DNA from: an uncultured Collinsella sp.
GTDB taxonomy: Bacteria > Actinomycetota > Coriobacteriia > Coriobacteriales > Coriobacteriaceae
Length of the DNA: 60,505 nucleotides
Assembly: GCA_902470695.1 (NCBI GenBank)
Contig: CABRHH010000014.1
Span: forward strand, 1 to 60,505
Reading direction: 5' to 3'
The translations under genes were made by a program, and so were the position numbers. Below the pieces are notes generated by a model. The model made no database searches, was not told where the DNA came from, and saw nothing but the letters and a program-made list of their open reading frames with translations. Below, in pieces: positions 8,495 through 16,061 of this stretch. Within the stretch, counting starts at the first letter, position 1. Each line of letters opens with the position of its first letter.

Positions 8495-8914
8495 CTATAC
8501 CAGCTTACCCTTGCAGTGGTCGACCATGTGCTGGATGAGCTCGGCCTGCCAGTCCACGAAATCGGCGCGACGCGGCTTGAGCTCGCCGTCCACCAGCTCG
8601 TCGAAAGCGACCTTCACCTTGGCAAAACGCGTCACACGTACCGAGCCCTCACGGGTGAGGCAGGTTTCATCGGCCTTGTAGGCGGCCATGCCGAACAGCA
8701 CCTTGGGGTTGTACATGACCTGCGGCTGCTCGTTATCGTCGAGATATGCCACGATCGCGCGCGTCACGCCGATCTGGTTGGCAGCCAGGCAGGCTGCGTC
8801 CTCAAGGGAGGTCAGCGTATCCACCAGGTCCTGGGCAACCGCAGCGTCCTCGGCGGTGGCGGGCTTGCACGGCGCGGACAGAACGGCCTCGTCCTTCACA
8901 AGTTCCTTGATCAT
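8495..8914 (-). CDS. Peptide-deformylase homologue lacking the catalytic glutamate
   Basis: 139-residue protein matching short peptide deformylases throughout. Motif 1 is CLAANQIG (residues 42-49, Gln47 as in active enzymes). Motif 2 is DETCLT (82-87, Cys85 metal ligand; usually EGCLS). Motif 3 is QHMVDHCKG (128-136; usually QHEIDHLNG). Both metal histidines (129, 133) remain, but the general acid/base Glu is Met130. Active deformylases need that Glu, so this copy is likely inactive or altered; the housekeeping enzyme must be elsewhere. The codons read CAG CAC ATG GTC GAC CAC. The gene lies 90 bases upstream of the HD gene. Confidence 0.88.
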   Translation of the reverse strand: MIKELVKDEAVLSAPCKPATAEDAAVAQDLVDTLTSLEDAACLAANQIGVTRAIVAYLDDNEQPQVMYNPKVLFGMAAYKADETCLTREGSVRVTRFAKVKVAFDELVDGELKPRRADFVDWQAELIQHMVDHCKGKLV

Positions 8915-9506
8915 GGGAATCCTTTCGAATGAATCGTTGCACGCGGCGGGCCGCCGGAGGGCCGCCTGCGTGCGATACAGCAGAACAGCAGTATAAACGC
9001 TTGGGCCTTCGGCTCATGCGAGCTGCGACAACGAACACCGAAGCCACGCGACGGGCTTGATTCCGAGCGGTGGCCGGCGGTCGGTGGGCGCGGACAGTGG
9101 ACCCGGGCGGCGGTCGGCGGGCCCGTATCCGGCGACGCGCTGCCCCAGACCGGCGTCGGGTCCGCTGCTTCGAGCGGTGGCGATTGGCCACGGCCGGCGG
9201 TGAGGCATCGCATCGGCGGATGTCCCTGGCCGGTGGCACGGCATCGCATCCGGCAGATGCCCTCGGCGCCGGGCTCTACGCAGCGTAGGTTGGCTGACGC
9301 GGCGGCAGCCGCAATAATGGCATGGCGCCACGGCGGGCCCGTGCACCGTTCGGCATGCGATGGCACGGCCTGCAAACGCATGGCGGCTCCGCGCGGGCTC
9401 GGCTGTGCGCGCAATGGCGTCGGGCCGGCTCGGCTCGCGCGCGCTCGCAAGACGACGTCGCCAGCCCGGTCGCAGGCGGCCAGCCTCCCATCTCAGAAAG
9501 GATCCC
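8915..9506. other. 592-bp intergenic region, no gene seen
   Basis: Very GC-rich, with degenerate repeats around 9060-9270 (GGCGGTCGGYGGGC twice; GCATCGCATC twice about 40 bases apart). No coding candidate with a ribosome binding site is seen. It carries the promoters for the divergent deformylase homologue and HTH gene. Confidence 0.4.
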
Positions 9507-10133
9507 ATGAGCACCTATATCACCGCCGACACCATCCGCGACCTGCGCGAGGGGCGCGGTCTCACCCAACGCCAGCTCGCCGAGCGCATCGGCGTCACCG
9601 ACAAGGCTGTTTCCAAGTGGGAGAGCGGTCGCGGCCTGCCCGATATCTCGCTGGTCGAGGACCTCGCATCGGCGCTTGGCGTCTCCGTGGCCGAGTTGCT
9701 CACCGGCGATGTCCGCGCCAATGCCAACCGCGCCGGTAACATGCTGCGTAGCGTGTTCTACGTGTGCCCCATCTGCGGCAACGTCGTCCATGCCTTGGGA
9801 GAAGGGTCGTTTAGCTGCTGCGGCACCAGCCTGCTGCCGCAGGAGGCCGAGGAGGCTGTTGGCAGCGAGGCGCATGCGTTCCGCGTCGAGCGCGTGGAGA
9901 ACGATTGGCGCATCACGATGGACCATCCGCAGACCAAGGAGCACTTCATCAGCTTCGCGGCCTACGTGACCAGCGGTGCGGTGCATCTGCAGAAACTCTA
10001 TCCCGAGCAGGAGATCGACCTGCGCTTCCCCATGCGCGGCAGCGGCATCCTCTACCTGTTCTGCAACCGCCACGGCCTGTTCAGGCAGAAGACTCCGCGT
10101 GGTTCGCGCCCACAGCACCCGCGCATCCCCTAG
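9507..10133 (+). CDS. XRE-family regulator with desulfoferrodoxin-like zinc ribbon
   Basis: 208 residues. Residues 6-60 are an XRE helix-turn-helix (IRDLREGRGLTQRQLAERIGV, KAVSKWESGRGLPDI). Residues 85-115 form a short metal knuckle VFYVCPICGNVVHALGEG then SCCGTSLLP, with four Cys arranged as CxxC...CC as in desulfoferrodoxin N-terminal domains. The remainder is a beta-rich domain with His-containing strands. The ATG at 9507 follows AGAAAGGA. The combination suggests a metal- or redox-sensing repressor; target genes are not evident. A G-box begins 9 bases after the stop. Confidence 0.85.
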   Translation: MSTYITADTIRDLREGRGLTQRQLAERIGVTDKAVSKWESGRGLPDISLVEDLASALGVSVAELLTGDVRANANRAGNMLRSVFYVCPICGNVVHALGEGSFSCCGTSLLPQEAEEAVGSEAHAFRVERVENDWRITMDHPQTKEHFISFAAYVTSGAVHLQKLYPEQEIDLRFPMRGSGILYLFCNRHGLFRQKTPRGSRPQHPRIP

Positions 10134-10142
10134 CCCAACCTA

Positions 10143-10231
10143 CAATTTGGGGACGGGGTCGTTTCGTACACAGGTGGGTGCGCGTGTTTTTCATGCCTAC
10201 ATTGCAGCCTGGGGACGGGGTCGATTCGCAC
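10143..10231 (+). repeat. Tandemly duplicated G-box unit after XRE stop
   Basis: Copies at 10143-10169 and 10204-10231. Each is followed by the same ~35-base tail (GGGTGCGCGTGTTTTTCATG), so a ~61-bp unit was duplicated in tandem. It starts 9 bases after the upstream stop, G-rich on the coding strand. Confidence 0.88.
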
Positions 10232-10403
10232 ACAGAAGGGTGCGCGTGTTTTTCATGCCTGCATCACACGGCCCGGCACACGGTGACGCTCGTCTGGGAC
10301 AAGCCGCCCCAGTGCCTGCGGCTCGTCTTTGAGAGGAGCCGCCGCATCTGCTCTCCGGGGTTGACCGTGAGCCCGTCGGCGCCGAGGCGGCCTCGTCACA
10401 ACC

Positions 10404-10423
10404 CGAAACGACCCCGTCCCCAA
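10404..10423 (-). repeat. Inverted G-box copy
   Basis: A minus-orientation G-box copy just left of the 170-bp iteron element. The flank CACAACC before it recurs at 10717-10723. Confidence 0.85.
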
Positions 10424-10447
10424 CACGACAGGCTGCGGCGCGCAATC

Positions 10448-10617
10448 GACTGTCAGCTGTGTGCAACTGTCAGCTATGTACGATTTGTTGGCGTTACCAT
10501 GAGAAGTTGATACATTCTGCTAAATAGACGATTCGTCTACCAGGCATTTCTTCTCTGTCTGGCTTGGAGATGTGCATCGCCCGGTGCACAGATGACAACC
10601 GTGCACAGCTGACAGTC
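10448..10617 (+). repeat. 170-bp iteron-flanked element, copy 1
   Basis: Terminal inverted repeat GACTGTCAGCTGTG...CACAGCTGACAGTC (14 bp perfect, ~37 bp imperfect). Each arm is two tandem 17-bp units like CTGTCAGCTRTGTRCGA, inverted on the other side. The ~95-bp centre matches the reverse complement of the copy at 24874-25043, which is also exactly 170 bp. No coding capacity. It looks like a miniature inverted-repeat element or an iteron-type protein-binding site. Confidence 0.8.
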
Positions 10618-10723
10618 GGCTGTACTGGAGCTTGCACGGAGAGGTCCGCACCAATGGAGGGGGCCGAAAACCAGTTCGCGTTGTTTAGCGATGCTGGACA
10701 TGCAACCGGCTCGTGCCACAACC

Positions 10724-10910
10724 CGAAACGACCCCGTCCCCAGACTGAAGCGACGGGAGGGGATGATCTTGCGGACGCTGGCGTCGCGGGCCACAGGCGG
10801 GTGCCGGCGTATGATGCGGATATATGAAAGCGGCAGAAGTCCCGTGCGTACGAATCGGCCCCGTCCCCAAATTGCACGTCCCCAAATTGCAGACCCCGTC
10901 TCCAAATTGC
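10724..10910 (-). repeat. Inverted G-box cluster
   Basis: Minus-orientation copies at 10724-10747 and 10848-10910, the latter three overlapping partial units. Sequence between them resembles the composite tail seen near 6780-6870. Together with 10143-10423 this makes a second inward-facing array. Confidence 0.85.
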
Positions 10911-11409
10911 GTGCCCAATCTGGTGTCAACTTGATAGCAGTTCGTGCCGCAGATGCCAAATCGTGTTTGCCTGCTGGAGACGCGGCTAACACCTGAACAC
11001 GAGCGCGTAATTATGTATCATGGTGCCCTCATTGGTGGCGCCTGTGTGTACAAGTGTTGCCAAAGAGCGGCATTCCGGGTTGATCTCGGGAGGTTGTATG
11101 CTCGCAGCCCAGGGATGGCGCTGGTTTGCGAGCATACAACCGCAAGCGCGCGCCGGCGTGTTGGGCGCTGATGCGGTTGCGTATGCCGAGTTCAAACATA
11201 TCTTGCGCGGATGGAGCGGTGCCTGGTGTGGGCTCCAAATGCGCCTGAGAATGAATATGCCAGCGTGTGCGTCTTGTGCGGCGAAGCGGAGCTATGCCGC
11301 ATGAGGGCGCGTCCACGGGTTCGAGGAGGCGGCGGCCGCGCGTGAGCGCGGTGCGCCGTTATGTGTATAGAGCGGGAGCATGTGCACGCGCGGCGGAAAG
11401 GCAGCAGCG
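10911..11409. promoter_or_regulatory. Untranslated leader of the glycan operon
   Basis: No gene is seen. It includes an AT-rich patch (TAATTATGTATCAT near 11009-11022), the 15-bp hairpin at 11092-11141 and a smaller hairpin TGGAGC...GCTCCA near 11212-11237. A long structured leader in front of a NusG paralogue gene is the arrangement expected for processive antitermination. Confidence 0.45.
11092..11141 (+). promoter_or_regulatory. Perfect 15-bp-stem hairpin in glycan-operon leader
   Basis: GGTTGTATGCTCGCA (11092-11106) and its exact complement TGCGAGCATACAACC (11127-11141) enclose a 20-base loop. No U-tract follows, so it is not an ordinary terminator. It sits about 270 bases before the NusG-paralogue gene and could be the RNA hairpin such antiterminators recognise, or an operator. 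Confidence 0.6.
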
Positions 11410-12162
11410 ATGGCTGAGGTCGAAGCGGGTTCGTGCGTGCGCGGTCCCGTGGGAAACTCCGTGTTTCCCAAAAATAAACAACCCTCTGTACGGTCAGACT
11501 CATTCATGGTTGAGGGGTCCGTTATATCACAGGATGCGCGGCAGGATCGGGCGCGGAGGCGGGCGCGTGCTCGCAAGGAGCTGGCGCCGCGGTCCGGTGC
11601 CGGCGACTTGCCCTGGTATGTGGTGCAGGTGATGACCGGCCGGGAACGACGTGTGCGCGAATTGATCTGTCGCGAGGTGGGGCCCGAGGTACTCAATGAG
11701 TGTTTCATCCCGAGCTTCGAGGTGCAGAAGAAAACCCGCGGCGCATGGCGCATCGAGCGGGCGCGGCTGTTTCCGGGGTACGTGTTCGTGGTGTCCGGTG
11801 ACATCGAGGAGCTGAAACAGCGCCTGCGTCGGGTGCCGGAGTTCGCGCGTCTGCTGACCGTGGGCGAGAGCTTCGTTGCCCTGGAGGCGAGCGAGCGCGC
11901 ATGGCTTGCGTCGTTCACGGCGGCCGGCGAGCGCGTGATCCCCATGAGCATGGGTGCGGTCGAGGGCGACCGCATCGTGGTGACGCAGGGCCCGCTGATG
12001 GGTCACGAGGGATGGATCGCGCGCGTGAACCGCCGCAAAAGCCTGGCATTCATTCAAGTAGAGATGTTCGGACGCAAGATCGAGACGAAGATCGGCCTAG
12101 GAATCGTGCGGAAGCAGGCATGTTCGAGCGACGAGGAACAACGGCATACAAAGCGCGCATAG
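11410..12162 (+). CDS. Specialised NusG paralogue (LoaP/RfaH/UpxY-like antiterminator)
   Basis: 250 residues as annotated. Residues from about 69 (WYVVQVMTGRERRVRELICREVGP) form a NusG N-terminal domain, including RLFPGYVFVV. Residues ~185-235 carry a KOW domain (VEGDRIVVTQGPLMGHEGWIARVNRRKSLAFIQVEMFG). Position at the head of a glycan operon, rather than by secE/rplK, marks it as a specialised paralogue that lets polymerase read through the operon. The start is uncertain: ATG 11410 has GGAAAGG at good spacing, but the first ~65 residues are unconserved and overlap a hairpin at 11450-11470, so translation could begin further in. It overlaps the next gene by 43 bases. Confidence 0.85.
   Translation: MAEVEAGSCVRGPVGNSVFPKNKQPSVRSDSFMVEGSVISQDARQDRARRRARARKELAPRSGAGDLPWYVVQVMTGRERRVRELICREVGPEVLNECFIPSFEVQKKTRGAWRIERARLFPGYVFVVSGDIEELKQRLRRVPEFARLLTVGESFVALEASERAWLASFTAAGERVIPMSMGAVEGDRIVVTQGPLMGHEGWIARVNRRKSLAFIQVEMFGRKIETKIGLGIVRKQACSSDEEQRHTKRA
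11450..11470 (+). promoter_or_regulatory. Hairpin inside the N-terminal region of the NusG paralogue
   Basis: TGGGAAAC-TCCGT-GTTTCCCA is a perfect 8-bp stem followed by an A-rich run. It lies within the annotated but unconserved start of the gene and may be an mRNA control hairpin if translation starts downstream. Confidence 0.45.
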
Positions 12163-12854
12163 GGGCCGCCAGCGACGCTGAGCCCGTGCCCGGCACCCTC
12201 GCATTCGAGGCCGCGTGCCGGCGGCTCGACGGCCGGCCGCTCGCGTATCGCGTGGGCAAACGGGCGGTCGATATGGTCTTCGCCATTGCCGCGTGCGCGG
12301 TGTGCCTGATCCCCTGCATCGTGCTGGCGGTGCTCGTCGTGATCGACACCAAGGGCAGCCCGCTCTACGGGCAGCAGCGCGTCAAGCGCGGGGGCCGACC
12401 GTTTCGGATCTACAAGTTCCGGAGCATGGTGGCCGATGCCGACGATGTCGAAAAATACTTCACGCCGGAGCAGATGGAGGCGTGGCGTCGTGAACGCAAG
12501 GTGGCCAACGACCCGCGCATCACTCGCCTGGGCAGGTTCATGCGCAAGACCAGCCTCGACGAGCTGCCCCAGTTCATCAACGTGCTGCTGGGTGACATGT
12601 CGGTGGTGGGGCCGCGCGCCATCACCTACGACGAGCTGGAAAACTTCGCGCCTGCGGAGCGCACGGTGCTCCTCAGCGTGCCGCAGGGCATCACGGGTGC
12701 CTGGCAGTGCGGTCCGCGCAACTTCGCCACGTTCGAAAATGGCCTGCGACAGCAACTGGAGCTTGCCTATGTGCGCCATGCGAGCCTGAGAGGCGACATG
12801 GCGTACTTCTTCAAAACGTTTGCAGTCATGCTGGTGGAGAGGTCGGGAAGATGA
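12120..12854 (+). CDS. Bacterial sugar transferase, initiating phosphoglycosyl transferase
   Basis: 244-residue monotopic phosphoglycosyl transferase (bacterial sugar transferase family), which loads the first sugar phosphate on undecaprenyl phosphate at the inner membrane. A re-entrant membrane helix (VGKRAVDMVFAIAACAVCLIP...VLAVLVVID) is followed by GSPLYGQQRVKRGGRPFRIYKFRSM and then TSLDELPQFINVLLGDMSVVGPRAI, the conserved catalytic block. The start at 12120 overlaps the NusG paralogue; the ribosome binding site is weak. The next gene overlaps its stop by ATGA. This is the likely committed step of the glycan pathway; sugar specificity cannot be read. Confidence 0.93.
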   Translation: MFERRGTTAYKARIGAASDAEPVPGTLAFEAACRRLDGRPLAYRVGKRAVDMVFAIAACAVCLIPCIVLAVLVVIDTKGSPLYGQQRVKRGGRPFRIYKFRSMVADADDVEKYFTPEQMEAWRRERKVANDPRITRLGRFMRKTSLDELPQFINVLLGDMSVVGPRAITYDELENFAPAERTVLLSVPQGITGAWQCGPRNFATFENGLRQQLELAYVRHASLRGDMAYFFKTFAVMLVERSGR

Positions 12855-13801
12855 CGGGCGGGCGACAAGACATCATACGGCCCATGCGACCCGTGTGGCC
12901 CGGCGGAACGCGGGCGACATCGATGCGCGGCGACGGCGCGGTGCGCGCGGACGTTCGCCGTGCGGCTGAGAGTGGTTTCGAGCATGCGGGCGAGCGCTGG
13001 GCAGCCAACGAGGTGGCCGAACGACTTGCTGCCGCCCGCTCCGCGCCCCTGGTTTCGGTCATCATCCCTTGCTACAACAGCGCAGCCCATATCGAGGAGA
13101 CGCTCGAGAGCGTGCGCGCTCAAACGATGGGCGATTTGGAGATCCTGGTCGTGGACGACTGTTCACGCGACGGCAGCGTTGGGGTGGTGCAGCGCGTAGC
13201 TGCTCGGGATTCGCGCCTGCGCTTGTTTCGGCAGTCGACCAACCAAGGCGTCGCGCGGGCTCGCAATCGCGCGCTTGCCCAGGCCCGCGGCCGCTACATC
13301 GCGTACCTGGATTCCGACGATCTGTGGGCGCCCGAGAAGTTGGAGCGCCAGATCGCCTTCATGGCCGAGCGCGGCATCGGCGCCTGCTTCACCTCCTACG
13401 AGACGATTGAGCAGGATGGGACGCATCGCAACTTCATCCACGTGCCCCGCGCCATCACCTACCGCCAGTTCCTCAAAAACACGGTCACCTGCAGTCACTC
13501 GCTGCTGTTCGACACGGAGCTGGTGGACAGGTCCCTGCTCGTGATGCCCGACATCAGGCGCGGGCAGGACTTTGCAACGTGGGTGCAGGTGATGAAGGCC
13601 GGGCACACGTTTTTTGGACTTGATGAGCCCTTGGCAAAGTACCGCAAGTGCGCCGGCTCGCTGTCCAGCAATCCGCTCACCTCGGTGCGGCGCACCTGGA
13701 ACATCTACCGCAACGTCGAGCACCTCTCGATTCCCTATGCGGCCTACTGCCAGGCTTGGCAGCTGTATCACGCCATCATCAAGAGAATAGGGGGCATGTA
13801 G
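12851..13801 (+). CDS. Family 2 glycosyltransferase
   Basis: 316-residue GT-A fold glycosyltransferase. After a ~65-residue variable N-terminus the GT2 domain starts at APLVSVIIPCYNSAAHIEETLESV. The nucleotide-binding DDCS and the metal-binding DSDD (IAYLDSDDLWAPEKLE) are present, and RGQDFATWVQ fits the acceptor region. The ATG overlaps the preceding stop, coupling it to the initiating transferase. It likely adds the second sugar to the lipid-linked unit on the cytoplasmic side. Donor sugar unknown. Confidence 0.92.
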   Translation: MTGGRQDIIRPMRPVWPGGTRATSMRGDGAVRADVRRAAESGFEHAGERWAANEVAERLAAARSAPLVSVIIPCYNSAAHIEETLESVRAQTMGDLEILVVDDCSRDGSVGVVQRVAARDSRLRLFRQSTNQGVARARNRALAQARGRYIAYLDSDDLWAPEKLERQIAFMAERGIGACFTSYETIEQDGTHRNFIHVPRAITYRQFLKNTVTCSHSLLFDTELVDRSLLVMPDIRRGQDFATWVQVMKAGHTFFGLDEPLAKYRKCAGSLSSNPLTSVRRTWNIYRNVEHLSIPYAAYCQAWQLYHAIIKRIGGM

Positions 13802-13802
13802 C

Positions 13803-15116
13803 ATGCATGTCTATCAGGAGCTGCTCGCCGGCTCAACCAAGCTCTCGCTTATCGGCCTGGGGTACGTGGGCATGCCCATCGCCGTCGAGTTCGCCAAGCA
13901 CGTGCCGGTCGTGGGCTTCGACGTGAATGAGCGCAAGATCGCTCAGTACCGGGCGGGCGTCGACCCCACCAGGGAGGTGGGCGATGCGGCAGTGGCGGCC
14001 ACCTCGGTTGCTTTCACGAGTGACCCTGCGGCTCTGGAGGAGGCGCGCTTCCATATCGTGGCGGTGCCCACGCCGGTGAATCAGGACAAGACCCCCGATC
14101 TGTCACCGGTGATCGGGGCGTCGGAGGTGCTGGGGGCGCATCTCAAGCCCGGCTCGATCGTGGTGTACGAATCGACGGTCTATCCCGGGGTGACCGAGGA
14201 CGTGTGCATCCCCATCCTCGAGCGCGCAAGCGGCCTTGCGTGCGGCGTCGACTTCAAGGTGGGCTACAGCCCCGAGCGCATCAACCCGGGTGACAAGGTG
14301 CACACCCTCACCTCTATCCGCAAGATCGTTTCCGGTCAGGACGCCGAGGCGCTTGAGGAGGTCCGGTGCGTGTACGACCTGGTGATCGCCGCCGGCACCT
14401 ACCCGGTTTCGTCCATCAAGACCGCCGAGGCCATCAAGGTCGTTGAGAACTCCCAGCGCGATATCAACATCGCGTTCATGAACGAGCTCGCCATGGTGTT
14501 CGACCGGATGGGTATCGATACCGCCGAGGTTGTGGCGGGCATGAACACCAAGTGGAACGCACTGGGCTTCACGCCGGGCCTGGTAGGAGGTCATTGCATC
14601 GGCGTGGACCCGTACTACTTCACCTATGAGGCCGAAAAGCTTGGCTACCACAGCCAGATCATCCTGTCGGGCCGCAAGGTCAACGACGGCATGGGGGCGT
14701 TCGTGGCCGACGCCGCCATCCGCGAGATGGTGCAGGCGGGCCTGGCGCCGGCAAAGGCGCGCGTGGCGGTGCTCGGCGTCACCTTCAAAGAGAACTGCCC
14801 CGACATCCGCAACTCCAAGGTGGCCGACATCGTTCAGCGCTTCAAGCACTACGGGATCGAGCCGGTTGCCTGCGACCCTTGGGCCGACGTGGCGCCGGGC
14901 ACGCAGGTGTTCGGAGCCGATATGGTTGCCCTGGAGGAGCTGCGCGACCTCGACGCGGTGGTGGTGGCTGTGGCCCATGACCGGTTCGTTTCGATGTCAA
15001 CCGAGGAGTACCGGGCCCTGTTCGCCGAAAAGCCCGATGCCGAGAAAGTGCTCATCGACGTGAAGAGCGTGCTCGACCGCACGGCGTTCACGGACTATCG
15101 CTACTGGAGGCTGTAG
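13803..15116 (+). CDS. Nucleotide-sugar dehydrogenase (UDP-HexNAc/UDP-Glc dehydrogenase family)
   Basis: 437 residues, the family's usual length. LSLIGLGYVGMPIAVEFAK at residues 14-32 is the NAD site. VGYSPERINPGDKVHTLTSIRKIVSG and the catalytic GGHCIGVDPYYF (Cys265) place it closest to the WbpO/TviB-like UDP-N-acetylhexosamine dehydrogenases rather than to UDP-glucose dehydrogenase. It makes a uronic acid nucleotide sugar by two NAD-dependent oxidations. The C-terminal domain includes GVTFKENCPDIRNSKV. A GGGGG ribosome binding site precedes the ATG. The glycan is therefore expected to be acidic; exact substrate is inference. Confidence 0.9.
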   Translation: MHVYQELLAGSTKLSLIGLGYVGMPIAVEFAKHVPVVGFDVNERKIAQYRAGVDPTREVGDAAVAATSVAFTSDPAALEEARFHIVAVPTPVNQDKTPDLSPVIGASEVLGAHLKPGSIVVYESTVYPGVTEDVCIPILERASGLACGVDFKVGYSPERINPGDKVHTLTSIRKIVSGQDAEALEEVRCVYDLVIAAGTYPVSSIKTAEAIKVVENSQRDINIAFMNELAMVFDRMGIDTAEVVAGMNTKWNALGFTPGLVGGHCIGVDPYYFTYEAEKLGYHSQIILSGRKVNDGMGAFVADAAIREMVQAGLAPAKARVAVLGVTFKENCPDIRNSKVADIVQRFKHYGIEPVACDPWADVAPGTQVFGADMVALEELRDLDAVVVAVAHDRFVSMSTEEYRALFAEKPDAEKVLIDVKSVLDRTAFTDYRYWRL

Positions 15117-16061
15117 GTGCGAAGCTTCAAGGACATCGCCCAGCGCGTGCTGCCTCGCCCGGTGGAGCAGCTGGCGCGCGACATCGTGTACCGGCGCAAC
15201 TGTCGTCTGAGGCCCGAGCAGTACCGCAGTGCTTTGGAGCAGTGGTACCGGGTTTCCAAAGGGGTCGATTGCCGCCTGGACGACCCGCGTACCTTGGGTG
15301 AGAAGCTGCAGTGGCTCAAGCTGTACGACGCCACTCCGGAAAAGGGTCGCCTGGCCGATAAATACCTGGTGCGTTCCTGGGTGGCGGATACGATTGGCGA
15401 GCAGTACCTGGTGCCGCTGCTGGGCGTGTGGGAGCGCCCGGAGCACATCGCATGGGACGAGCTGCCGCGCCGGTTCGTCCTCAAGGCGACGCACGGGTCG
15501 GGCTGGAACATCGTGGTGAAGGATGCCGCGCAGCTGTCTGTGGACGAGGCGGTGCGCCGGCTCGCATGTTGGCGCGGGCGGCGGATGGCCATGCTGGGCG
15601 GCTTCGAGCTGCATTATGAGTTTTGCGAGCCCCGCATCATCGCCGAACAGTACCTGGAGGACGCAAGCGGCGGCCTGCGCGATTACAAGTTCATCACCTT
15701 CGACGGGCGGGTGCAGTTCATCCTGGCTATCGAGGGACGGTTCGCAACCGAGCGGAGTGGGACCTATCTGGCGGACTGGTCGCCAGCACCGTTTCGCTAC
15801 GGGTACCGGGTGGGCGTGCCGGGGGATATCCCGCGGCCCGGGTGCCTCGATGAGATGCTGCATCTGGCGCAGCGCCTGGGTGCGGGCTTCCCGTTCGCGC
15901 GCGTTGACTTCTACGAGGTCGACGGCCGGGTGTATTTCGGCGAGATCACCTTCACGGACGCGAATGGGCTTTCCACGTTCGACCCGGAGTGCTATGACGA
16001 GGTGTTCGGCAGCAAGCTGGTGCTGCCGGAGAAGCGCCCATTCAAGGGCGTGATGCTCTGA
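15117..16061 (+). CDS. TupA-like ATP-grasp protein
   Basis: 314 residues of the ATP-grasp TupA-like family, first described in teichuronopeptide synthesis. Characteristic strings are KLQWLKLYD near the N-terminus, VLKATHGSGWNIVVKD (ATP-grasp lid and Gly loop), EQYLEDASGGLRDYKFITFDG and FARVDFYEVDGRVYFGEITFTDANGLSTFDPECYD (metal/ATP acidic residues). It probably ligates an amino acid or peptide to a uronic acid of the glycan, which agrees with the adjacent nucleotide-sugar dehydrogenase. GTG start directly after the previous stop, with GGAGG at 6-base spacing. Confidence 0.88.
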   Translation: MRSFKDIAQRVLPRPVEQLARDIVYRRNCRLRPEQYRSALEQWYRVSKGVDCRLDDPRTLGEKLQWLKLYDATPEKGRLADKYLVRSWVADTIGEQYLVPLLGVWERPEHIAWDELPRRFVLKATHGSGWNIVVKDAAQLSVDEAVRRLACWRGRRMAMLGGFELHYEFCEPRIIAEQYLEDASGGLRDYKFITFDGRVQFILAIEGRFATERSGTYLADWSPAPFRYGYRVGVPGDIPRPGCLDEMLHLAQRLGAGFPFARVDFYEVDGRVYFGEITFTDANGLSTFDPECYDEVFGSKLVLPEKRPFKGVML

